Assembly: GCA_002373775.1 (NCBI GenBank)
Contig: DFJW01000018.1
Span: forward strand, 1 to 52,182
DNA: 52,182 bases
Direction: 5' to 3'
DNA from: Ruminococcus flavefaciens
Lineage (GTDB): Bacteria > Bacillota > Clostridia > Oscillospirales > Ruminococcaceae
Shown here piece by piece: positions 26,006 to 32,642 of this stretch (position 1 is the stretch's first letter; every line of letters starts with the position of its first letter). Made by a program: the position numbers and the translations under genes. Under the pieces are notes generated by a model. That model saw only the letters and a list, made by a program, of their open reading frames with translations. It was not told the DNA's origin and did not search any database.

Positions 26006-26022
26006 CAGGACCGGATTGGAAA

Positions 26023-27078
26023 ATGAATAGAACTATAATACTTTTTTCGCTGCTGACGGCAGGTATACTTGCAACTTCCGGATGCAGCTCATCAGCCGGA
26101 GATACATCTTCCGGCTCTGCTGACAGCACATCCGCTGTCAGCAGAGATATATTTGCAATGGATACTTTCATGACGCTGAAAGCATACGGAGAAAATGCTC
26201 CCGAAGCACTTGATTCAGCTGTTCTAAGAATAGAAGAGCTGGAGCATGAACTGTCCGTTACAGATGCGGACAGCGATATCCATAAGATAAACACTTCCGG
26301 CGGCAATGCTGTTGAAGTCAGTGAAGATACGATGAATATCCTTAATAAAGCCGTAAGCGTGAGTTCTGATACAGGCGGTGCACTGAATATATGTATATAC
26401 CCGGTGCTCAAGGCATGGGGATTTACAGCAGATGAATACCGCATACCAACAGACAGCGAACTGGATGAACTTCTCATGAACACAGATATGTCAGAAGTTA
26501 TGCTTTCCGGAAACAGTGCTGCCATACCAGCTGATTACAGCATTGACCTTGGAGCACTTGCAAAAGGATATGCAAGCGATGAGATAACCGAACTTCTGCG
26601 TGAGAATGGAGTGACTTCTGCCATAATCAGTCTCGGAGGCAATGTTCAGTCTCTGGGAAATAAGCCTGACGGAACAGAATGGAAGGTGTCTGTGCGTGAT
26701 CCTTTTGCGCCGGACAGCGACATGTGTATCGTGAGCATAGGGGAGAAAGCAGTTATTACTTCCGGAAATTATGAGCGGTATTTCGTTGGCGAAGACGGAA
26801 AACGCTACTGGCATATAATTGATCCTGCTGACGGACATCCTGCTGATAACGGTCTGGTATCGGTAACCGTCATAGGCAGCAGCGGTATGGAATGTGACGC
26901 CTTGTCAACATCGCTGTTTGTCATGGGATATCCGGAAGCTGTTGAATTCTGGCGGAAGGATCCTCATTACGATCTCATACTTGTTACAGATGAGGGCAGG
27001 ATATACTACACGCCGGGGATCTCAGACAGTTTCACAAATATCAGCAGTATGCCGGCAGAGATGATATCCGAGGAGTGA
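26023..27078 (+). CDS. apbE: FAD:protein FMN transferase (lipoprotein)
   Basis: ApbE moves FMN from FAD onto a threonine of target proteins outside the membrane. The 351-residue protein has a lipoprotein signal (TSGC, Cys21) and the family motifs in order: AMDTFMTLKAYG, IDLGALAKGYASD, SLGGNVQSLG, TSGNYERYF, HIIDPADGHPA and the metal-binding DALSTSLFVMG. It sits between a protein with an FMN-bind domain and a Gx transporter, a layout typical of flavin-based redox loci. The FMN-binding protein upstream is its obvious substrate; the wall-anchored protein at the operon start is a possible second one. Confidence 0.93.
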   Translation: MNRTIILFSLLTAGILATSGCSSSAGDTSSGSADSTSAVSRDIFAMDTFMTLKAYGENAPEALDSAVLRIEELEHELSVTDADSDIHKINTSGGNAVEVSEDTMNILNKAVSVSSDTGGALNICIYPVLKAWGFTADEYRIPTDSELDELLMNTDMSEVMLSGNSAAIPADYSIDLGALAKGYASDEITELLRENGVTSAIISLGGNVQSLGNKPDGTEWKVSVRDPFAPDSDMCIVSIGEKAVITSGNYERYFVGEDGKRYWHIIDPADGHPADNGLVSVTVIGSSGMECDALSTSLFVMGYPEAVEFWRKDPHYDLILVTDEGRIYYTPGISDSFTNISSMPAEMISEE

Positions 27079-27079
27079 T

Positions 27080-27592
27080 ATGATGAAGACGAGAAGGCTT
27101 GCAGAGCTTTCCATGCTCACAGCAATGGCACTGATAATTTTTATCGTAGAACTGCGTTTCCCTGACATACTCCCCATTCCGGGCGTAAAGCTCGGACTTG
27201 CGAACATCATCACAGTATATGCCGTCTATCGTTTCAGCGGCAGGGAAGTATTTCTTATGGTGCTGACGCGAGTGATACTCGGAGCGGTATTCAGCACCAA
27301 CGTATCGGCGCTGATATACAGCCTTTCCGGCGCGATGCTCTGTCTTGCGGGAATGCTGCTTCTTCGCAGAGTGATACCAATGAATTACATATGGCTTTGC
27401 AGCATAGTCGGAGCAATGCTCCACAACACCGGCCAGATAGCGGCAGCAATGCTGATGATGCGTTCAGCGGCGGTACTGGTGTACTATCCCGTGCTTCTGA
27501 TATCAGGCGGAATTGCCGGAACGTTCACCGGAGTCTGCGCCCAGCTCGTGCTCAGAAGGCAGTTGAAGCGCGGCGAAAAGAATAAAGCATAG
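27080..27592 (+). CDS. Gx transporter family membrane protein (EetB-like)
   Basis: This 170-residue protein has five or six membrane helices and the family signature FPDILPIPGVKLGLANIITV, with GAMLHNTGQIAAA in the second half. The family is often labelled heptaprenyl diphosphate synthase component I but resembles substrate-binding (S) subunits of ECF transporters; EetB of Gram-positive flavin-based electron transfer belongs to it as I recall. Two start codons are possible (27080 and 27083), both after GAGGAG; the second has better spacing. The gene begins one base after apbE ends, so it is in the same operon, whose terminator follows. Confidence 0.8.
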   Translation: MMKTRRLAELSMLTAMALIIFIVELRFPDILPIPGVKLGLANIITVYAVYRFSGREVFLMVLTRVILGAVFSTNVSALIYSLSGAMLCLAGMLLLRRVIPMNYIWLCSIVGAMLHNTGQIAAAMLMMRSAAVLVYYPVLLISGGIAGTFTGVCAQLVLRRQLKRGEKNKA

Positions 27593-27616
27593 TTCCGTTT
27601 TTACAACAGATACAAG

Positions 27617-27652
27617 CAGACACTGCATACATAAAAGCAGTGTCTGTTTTTT
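27617..27652 (+). terminator. Terminator of the flavin operon
   Basis: CAGACACTGC (27617-27626) pairs with GCAGTGTCTG (27637-27646), followed by a run of T. Confidence 0.9.
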
Positions 27653-27676
27653 GTTGAAAAAAGCAGCATTCAGCTC

Positions 27677-27705
27677 TTGCAATCCGGCATTAAATGTGTT
27701 ATAAT
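27677..27705 (+). promoter_or_regulatory. Promoter of the expansin gene
   Basis: TTGCAA (27677-27682) and TATAAT (27700-27705) have a 17-base spacer. A small hairpin (CGGTGT 27716-27721 with ACACCG 27726-27731) lies at the predicted 5' end of the transcript and may protect it. Confidence 0.75.
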
Positions 27706-27771
27706 ATATAAAAGCCGGTGTTTATACACCGAAAATAATGTTGAAATAATATAACAGAAACGGAGGTCAAT

Positions 27772-29406
27772 ATGTCAAATCATCGTATTATCACAAAGAG
27801 GATCATGGCTGCTGCTGCATCAGCTGTGATAGCTTCAACGGCGTTCTGTGCAGCATTGCCTGTTGTAAACGCAGCTGGCATACCGACCGGCAGCACAGTT
27901 CAGAGTGCCGCCGATCCTTCTATCAGCATGAGTCTGCTTGCAGGCGGTTCGAAGATAGGCATACTGTTCTATGTGGATGTACCCGGAGATATCTCGGATT
28001 ACAAAGTGTATCTTGACCAAACTGAATACGACATCAAGGAGTCTGAGAAGGGATACTACATAGAGGCGGAAGAATATGCCATGTATATGATGAAGCGTCA
28101 TACCGTATCTATTGAGAAGGATGGAGAAGAAGTCCTGTCAAAGACAGTCTCCGTATGCGGATATCTCAACGAGATAATCGGCAGCTCAGCCTATGAGGCG
28201 TATGTTCCTCTTGCAAAAGCTATGCTGATGTACGGCGGTGCTGCTCAGGAATACTTCAGAGTTGATGCCAAGGATTCCCCCAGCGACGGCATCACCGGAG
28301 CTGACTACAGCGACGTAGTGATCGACGCAGAGCCGTTTGATAAGGCGGCTTTCAATGAGACTCTTGAAGGCTCACCGGTGAAGTATTACGGAATGAATCT
28401 TTCACTTCGCAGTGAGACCAGGTTCACGCTGTTCTTTGAACTTGAAGACGGAGCAGATATCAGCGAAGCCGAGGATTACCTTTCAGGTTTCACTTTCGGA
28501 GGCAGTACAGCATCAGTCCGGCAGAACGGCACCAAATATCTGGAAGTTTCCATTGATGTTCCGGCGTTCAGACTCGGTGATGATTACGAACTGACAAACG
28601 GTACAGTAAAGGCATCTTTCAGTCCGGCACAGTATCTTGCAGCGGCAGCAGCTGATGATGACGAGAAACTCGCGGATGTCTGCAAAGCGTTGTATGCCTA
28701 CGGCGAAGCAGCACTTGCAGCTTCAGATATAGAAGAGCCGGCAGCAGAAAAATGGACTTCCGGTCAGACCTACAGCGGATATGCAACAGTATACGATCTT
28801 GTAAGCCAAGGCTGTGCTAATCTTGACAGCTTTGCCAGTGAATACGGATACGAAACATGTGCGCTCAGTGTACCGGATTATGCAGGTTCGGAAATGGCAG
28901 GCGCTTATCTTGAACTGAAAGACAGCAGCGGAAATGCTGCATATTTACTTGTTACAGACAGGGACGGCAACAATCAGATGCAGGCAGGAGATGTTGATAT
29001 AGAGCAGAACATTTTCACGCAGGGCAGCAGTTTCACCAGCGGAAAAGTGGCAGTAACATGGCGTGTTATGCCGCTTCCTTCAGCAGAAGATGCTAATGTA
29101 CGCTACTCGGTAAAGAATGGTTCGTCGATCTACTGGTGTGAGATACAGGTCCAGAATCATCGCTATCCTGTAGCTAAACTGGAATACAAGAACAGCAGCG
29201 GTGAGTTCGAAGAACTCAGCAGGAAGGACTACAACTACTTCGCATTCCCGGAGGGAGCATCGCTCAACGGCGGAGTTACACTGCGCATCACAGATATTTT
29301 CGGTGAGACATTAGTTGATGAGGATGTAGATCTGAAGCTTACTACTTCCGGAGAAAACGTACCTGAGCCGTATATAGTACCCGGTGGAGTTCAGTTTGCA
29401 AAGTGA
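27772..29406 (+). CDS. Secreted expansin-like protein with a duplicated N-terminal domain
   Basis: Expansins loosen plant cell walls without hydrolysis. This 544-residue protein has a signal peptide (to about residue 34), an N-terminal region with two related halves each ending in a helix such as AKAMLMYGGAAQEYF (about 144-158) and CKALYAYGEAALA (about 304-316), then a C-terminal expansin. Expansin domain 1 (about 330-435) starts TYSGYATVYDL and has the conserved aspartate Asp396 in LLVTDRDG. Domain 2 (CBM63, about 438-544) is close to Bacillus YoaJ/EXLX1: NGSSIYWCEIQVQNHRYPV, DYNYF, RITDIFGE and PGGVQF. The binding-surface aromatics appear as Tyr454, Trp455 and Tyr487. No dockerin is present, so it is probably released or held by the N-terminal domain. 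The role of that domain is unknown. Confidence 0.85.
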   Translation: MSNHRIITKRIMAAAASAVIASTAFCAALPVVNAAGIPTGSTVQSAADPSISMSLLAGGSKIGILFYVDVPGDISDYKVYLDQTEYDIKESEKGYYIEAEEYAMYMMKRHTVSIEKDGEEVLSKTVSVCGYLNEIIGSSAYEAYVPLAKAMLMYGGAAQEYFRVDAKDSPSDGITGADYSDVVIDAEPFDKAAFNETLEGSPVKYYGMNLSLRSETRFTLFFELEDGADISEAEDYLSGFTFGGSTASVRQNGTKYLEVSIDVPAFRLGDDYELTNGTVKASFSPAQYLAAAAADDDEKLADVCKALYAYGEAALAASDIEEPAAEKWTSGQTYSGYATVYDLVSQGCANLDSFASEYGYETCALSVPDYAGSEMAGAYLELKDSSGNAAYLLVTDRDGNNQMQAGDVDIEQNIFTQGSSFTSGKVAVTWRVMPLPSAEDANVRYSVKNGSSIYWCEIQVQNHRYPVAKLEYKNSSGEFEELSRKDYNYFAFPEGASLNGGVTLRITDIFGETLVDEDVDLKLTTSGENVPEPYIVPGGVQFAK

Positions 29407-29419
29407 GGAGGAAATATCT

Positions 29420-29533
29420 ATGGATACATATATCAGACCGGAAATGCAGATAATCATTTTTGACTCAGAAGACGTCATTGCAACGTCAGGTCCGGACACT
29501 GATCCCGAGACCGGACTGCCTATTATAAAGTGA
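29420..29533 (+). CDS. Small 37-residue peptide of unknown function
   Basis: This short gene has a near-ideal Shine-Dalgarno site (AGGAGGAAA, six bases before ATG) and starts 13 bases after the expansin gene, ahead of a terminator, so it is almost certainly translated. The product begins MDTYIRPEMQIIIFDSEDVI and ends ATSGPDTDPETGLPIIK. There is no signal peptide, cysteine or membrane segment; it is acidic. A similar pattern (P-E-M-x-I-I-x-F-x-x-x-D-V-I-x-T-S-G) is, as I recall, shared by many tiny clostridial proteins of unknown role. A precursor peptide or a small regulatory protein are possible, unproven readings. Confidence 0.65.
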   Translation: MDTYIRPEMQIIIFDSEDVIATSGPDTDPETGLPIIK

Positions 29534-29552
29534 TCGAATAAGTATAGCATAA

Positions 29553-29585
29553 AAAGCCGCTGTTACATTGCGTAACAGCGGCTTT
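29553..29585. terminator. Bidirectional terminator after the expansin/small-peptide pair
   Basis: A perfect 14-base stem (29553-29566 with 29572-29585) starting AAAGCCGCTG, with A/T runs at both ends, lies between convergent transcripts. Confidence 0.88.
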
Positions 29586-29617
29586 AGTTTATTCATCTGA
29601 GATAACTGTCAGACGGA

Positions 29618-30886
29618 TCATTCGATAGCAGCAAATCCAGCCTTGAGGTCGTCGAGGATATCGTTTACATTTTCAAGACCAACTGAGAGACGGATAAGAC
29701 CGCCGTTTATGCCGGCAGCAACGAGCTGCTCGTCTGTGAGCTGACGGTGTGTAGCACTTGCAGGGTGGAGTACGCAAGTGCGGATATCAGCAACATGTAC
29801 TTCATTGGAAGCAAGTTTGAGTGAATCCATGAACTTGACAGCAGTCTTTCTGCCGCCCTTGATAACGAATGAGATAACACCGCTGCATCCGTCGGGGAGA
29901 TACTTCTTAGCGAGTTCGTGATACTTGTTGCTTTCAAGTCCGGGATAGTTCACTGACTCAACATTGGGGTTAGCTTCAAGGAATTCAGATACGATCTTTG
30001 CGTTCTCGCAGTACTGCTTCATACGGATAGCGAGAGTTTCAAGGCCGAGGTTGAGATAGAAAGCAGACTGAGCGGAAGGATAGCATCCGAAGTCACGCAT
30101 GAGCTGCATTCTTGCCTTTATGATATAGGCAGCCTTGCCGTAAGCCTTTGTGTAGATAGTTCCGTGATAGCTCTCATCGGGTTCAGTGAATTCCGGGAAC
30201 TTGCCGTTTGCCCAGTTGAAATTGCCTGAATCAACGATGACACCGCCGCCCTGAACAGCATGGCCGTCCATGTACTTTGTGGTGGAATGGATAACGATAT
30301 CAGCACCGTACTCGAAAGGTCTGCAAAGGATAGGAGTAGGGAATGTATTGTCTATGATGAGCGGAACGTTATTTTCGTGGGCGATCTTTGCAAATTTTTC
30401 GATATCGAAAACAGAGAGTGCAGGATTAGCGAGTGTCTCACCGAAAACAGCCTTCGTGTTAGGCTTGAAAGCAGCACGGATCTCTTCCTCGGAAGCATCA
30501 GCGTCAACGAAAATGCACTCAATACCGAGTTTCTTCATTGTGAAAGCGAAGAGATTTATAGTACCGCCGTAGATAGTAGCAGCTGAGATGAAGCTGTCAC
30601 CAGCTTTGAGTATATTGAGGAGAGAGAGAAGTGAAGCAGCCTGTCCGCTTGAAGTACACATTGCTGCGATTCCGCCCTCAAGAGCAGCGATCTTCTCCTC
30701 AACAGCCATAACTGTAGGATTCTCGAAACGTGAATAGATAAGGCTCTTGGTAGGATCATCGAATACAGCAGCGACATCATCTGTAGAATCGTATACATAA
30801 GTTGTGCTCTGTACTATTGGTACTACTCTTGGCTCTGTGTTTTTTGGGGTATAACCTGCATGCAGGCATTTGGTCTCAATATTCAT
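29618..30886 (-). CDS. metY: O-acetylhomoserine sulfhydrylase
   Basis: This PLP enzyme of the Cys/Met metabolism family makes homocysteine (or methionine) from O-acetylhomoserine and sulfide or methanethiol. The 422-residue length is normal for MetY, which is longer than cystathionine gamma-synthase. The PLP lysine is Lys204 in HSTTKYMDGH; SRFENPTVMAVEEKIAALEGG and the C-terminal THRQLTDEQL are also typical. Its Shine-Dalgarno site AAAGGAGG overlaps the stop of the HD-domain gene 11 bases upstream, so the two are co-transcribed. Confidence 0.92.
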   Translation of the reverse strand: MNIETKCLHAGYTPKNTEPRVVPIVQSTTYVYDSTDDVAAVFDDPTKSLIYSRFENPTVMAVEEKIAALEGGIAAMCTSSGQAASLLSLLNILKAGDSFISAATIYGGTINLFAFTMKKLGIECIFVDADASEEEIRAAFKPNTKAVFGETLANPALSVFDIEKFAKIAHENNVPLIIDNTFPTPILCRPFEYGADIVIHSTTKYMDGHAVQGGGVIVDSGNFNWANGKFPEFTEPDESYHGTIYTKAYGKAAYIIKARMQLMRDFGCYPSAQSAFYLNLGLETLAIRMKQYCENAKIVSEFLEANPNVESVNYPGLESNKYHELAKKYLPDGCSGVISFVIKGGRKTAVKFMDSLKLASNEVHVADIRTCVLHPASATHRQLTDEQLVAAGINGGLIRLSVGLENVNDILDDLKAGFAAIE

Positions 30887-30897
30887 ATTATCCTCCT

Positions 30898-31404
30898 TTA
30901 TTTAACTGAACGACCGAGAGCTTTCTGCAATTTGGGTATGCAGAATTCAAGTATCGCGCAGTATTTGTCAATAACTGTAATGACGTAACTCTCCTTGTAT
31001 TTGGGAAGAGGTCTTGTCATAGGCCACATATGCTTCTGGATCATATCCTTTTCGATATCGCTGAGTTCAGTGATCTCAGAAGCGTTGTCGAAAGCGATCT
31101 TAGCGTGCATAGCGCTGTGAGAAAGCTGACCTTTATGTTTTGAAGCATTGTACTCTTTCCTGTCATAGAAAAACAGGTCATGAAGCAGACCGGCTCTTGC
31201 GGCGGCACGGGAATCCATGCCAAGCTTGCGGCACACGACATAGCTGTAGTATGATACATTTACACAGTGCTGGAAACGTGTTGTGGATATATGATGCGTG
31301 ATATGTTTAAGCAGTTCGATCTTCTCGCTGCCGATAATATCGCAAATATCCGTAAAGTATTCCGTATCAGTAAGCTCTTTATGTGAACAAATAGCTTTAA
31401 GCAT
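30898..31404 (-). CDS. HD-domain phosphohydrolase
   Basis: ATG 31404 follows AAAGGAGATC; an upstream in-frame start covers that site. The 168-residue protein carries HD-domain metal ligands: His in TTRFQHCVNVSYYS, the HD pair in GLLHDLFFYD, His in HSAMHAKIAFDN and Asp in DKYCAI. Such proteins hydrolyse phosphoester bonds of nucleotides or related molecules; the substrate is not predictable. Its transcript continues into metY. Confidence 0.82.
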   Translation of the reverse strand: MLKAICSHKELTDTEYFTDICDIIGSEKIELLKHITHHISTTRFQHCVNVSYYSYVVCRKLGMDSRAAARAGLLHDLFFYDRKEYNASKHKGQLSHSAMHAKIAFDNASEITELSDIEKDMIQKHMWPMTRPLPKYKESYVITVIDKYCAILEFCIPKLQKALGRSVK

Positions 31405-31443
31405 AGTGATCTCCTTTCTTCGGAGCAGCATTCGTACATTCTT

Positions 31444-31472
31444 ATTATAACACATTAAAAATAAAATAGCAA
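31444..31472 (-). promoter_or_regulatory. Promoter of the HD-metY operon
   Basis: On the minus strand TTGCTA (31467-31472) and TATAAT (31444-31449) have a 17-base spacer. I see no S-box or T-box riboswitch in the short leader. Confidence 0.75.
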
Positions 31473-31518
31473 TAGACCACGAAAAAAATTGTCATTTAAA
31501 TGAGTAGAGAGTAGAGAT

Positions 31519-31606
31519 GTAGGGGCGGCGTTCCGCCGCCCGGGGATCACGAAAAGAGATTGGAAAGTGTAGGGGGAGGCGTTCCGCTGCCCTGGATAAT
31601 GAAAAA
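31519..31606. repeat. Two copies of a GC-rich palindromic repeat
   Basis: Copy 1 (31519-31555) holds GGGCGGCG-TTC-CGCCGCCC, a perfect 8-base stem at 31523-31541. Copy 2 (31569-31606) begins and ends alike (GTAGGGG ... GGATAATGAAAA) but its stem has two mismatches. The GC content stands out against the AT-rich surroundings. They resemble REP/BIME-type intergenic repeats. Confidence 0.65.
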
Positions 31607-31641
31607 CCGGGGAATGAACGTTATCTGCGTCCATTCCCCGG
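31602..31641 (-). terminator. Terminator of the PH/SHOCT gene
   Basis: CCGGGGAATG (31607-31616) pairs with CATTCCCCGG (31632-31641); on the minus strand five T follow. Confidence 0.8.
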
Positions 31642-31655
31642 CGATGTGATATGAT

Positions 31656-32465
31656 CTATATTCTTGAAAGAATATCCTGTTTTTTCTGTTCGAATTCCTC
31701 CTGCGTGATGAGTCCGGAGTCGAGCATCTGTTTCAGAGAATTCAGTTTTTCCATGGCATTGCCGCCGGCGGTATTCTGTTCCGGTAAAGGTGCAGTCTGC
31801 GACACTGGGACGGATTTTTTTACCTCGTCGATGCGTTTCATAGCGGCTGCGGCAAACTCATCGGCGTTCCGGACGTAGTGAAACTTTATTATTCCTGAGT
31901 TAGAACTTATCACCAATGTTTCACCTCCGCGGAGTTTATCCTTGAAGCCGCATGAAGTCACAACGCTGTCAACATGGTCGATAGGCATTTGCAGTTTTTT
32001 CTTGCCGAATGTAGTTTTTAGCTGACCTTCTATCTGTGTCCTGTTCATAGAAAGAAAGCATCGCTTGGCTAATAATATATGGATAAAAGCAGAATAAATA
32101 CCGAGAGCGGCGATCAAAATGATATAACTGATAGACGCACTCTTAGTCCATGAACCATAAGCACCGAAAAAATAATACCTTTCAGCCTTATCACCTTTTA
32201 CAGTATATCCCTGTTTCCCATCAAAATTACGGATAGAGACGATATCAATTGAATCATCGACTGAGATAGTCTGCGTGAATAAGCCATTCTTGACCGTAAT
32301 AAACCTTTTTTCTCTGTCCTTAACACTTGGTTCAGTCATAAAATGACGGTTTACAGCTGCGAGTACGATAAAAGGTATCAAGAATATCAAAACTCCCTTG
32401 ATAATACACATAACAATATTCGCACCGAATCTTGCTCTGCAAATCTCATTTCCCTGATTTTCCAT
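31656..32465 (-). CDS. Membrane protein with PH-like and SHOCT domains
   Basis: ATG 32465 has GGAGG five bases upstream; the in-frame ATG 12 bases earlier precedes that site. The 269-residue protein has two membrane helices (about 20-42 and 112-135), a PH-like beta domain (about 145-210, with IEGQLKTTFGKKKLQMPIDH and GETLVISSNSG), and a C-terminal SHOCT motif (about 238-269: LNSLKQMLDSGLITQEEFEQ). SHOCT segments are short oligomerisation or binding modules found at the ends of many membrane proteins. No enzymatic motif is visible. It is a single-gene unit flanked by repeats and terminators. Confidence 0.72.
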   Translation of the reverse strand: MENQGNEICRARFGANIVMCIIKGVLIFLIPFIVLAAVNRHFMTEPSVKDREKRFITVKNGLFTQTISVDDSIDIVSIRNFDGKQGYTVKGDKAERYYFFGAYGSWTKSASISYIILIAALGIYSAFIHILLAKRCFLSMNRTQIEGQLKTTFGKKKLQMPIDHVDSVVTSCGFKDKLRGGETLVISSNSGIIKFHYVRNADEFAAAAMKRIDEVKKSVPVSQTAPLPEQNTAGGNAMEKLNSLKQMLDSGLITQEEFEQKKQDILSRI

Positions 32466-32495
32466 AAAAACCTCCATTAATTAAAATTTGTCTAT

Positions 32496-32524
32496 GTATT
32501 AATTATATATATATATATTGTCAA
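32496..32524 (-). promoter_or_regulatory. Promoter of the PH/SHOCT gene
   Basis: On the minus strand TTGACA (32519-32524) and TAATAC (32496-32501) are 17 bases apart, with an alternating AT tract as spacer. Confidence 0.6.
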
Positions 32525-32607
32525 GTATTATAATAAACAAAAATTAGCAGGAGGATTTGTTGAATTTATCGCCGGTCACTGAGCAAATAGTCTTGACGTC
32601 AGCGTAT

Positions 32608-32635
32608 AAAAATGCCGGAGCAAATGCTCCGGCAT
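32608..32635 (-). terminator. Terminator of the GH13-DUF1653 gene
   Basis: ATGCCGGAGCA (32612-32622) pairs with TGCTCCGGCAT (32625-32635); read on the minus strand a T-run follows. Confidence 0.85.
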
Positions 32636-32642
32636 CAGGTTA

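Noticed and set aside
30887..31500. A possible S-box or T-box riboswitch controlling metY
   Set aside because: metY follows the HD gene by 11 bases, and the leader of that gene is about 35 bases with no riboswitch core.
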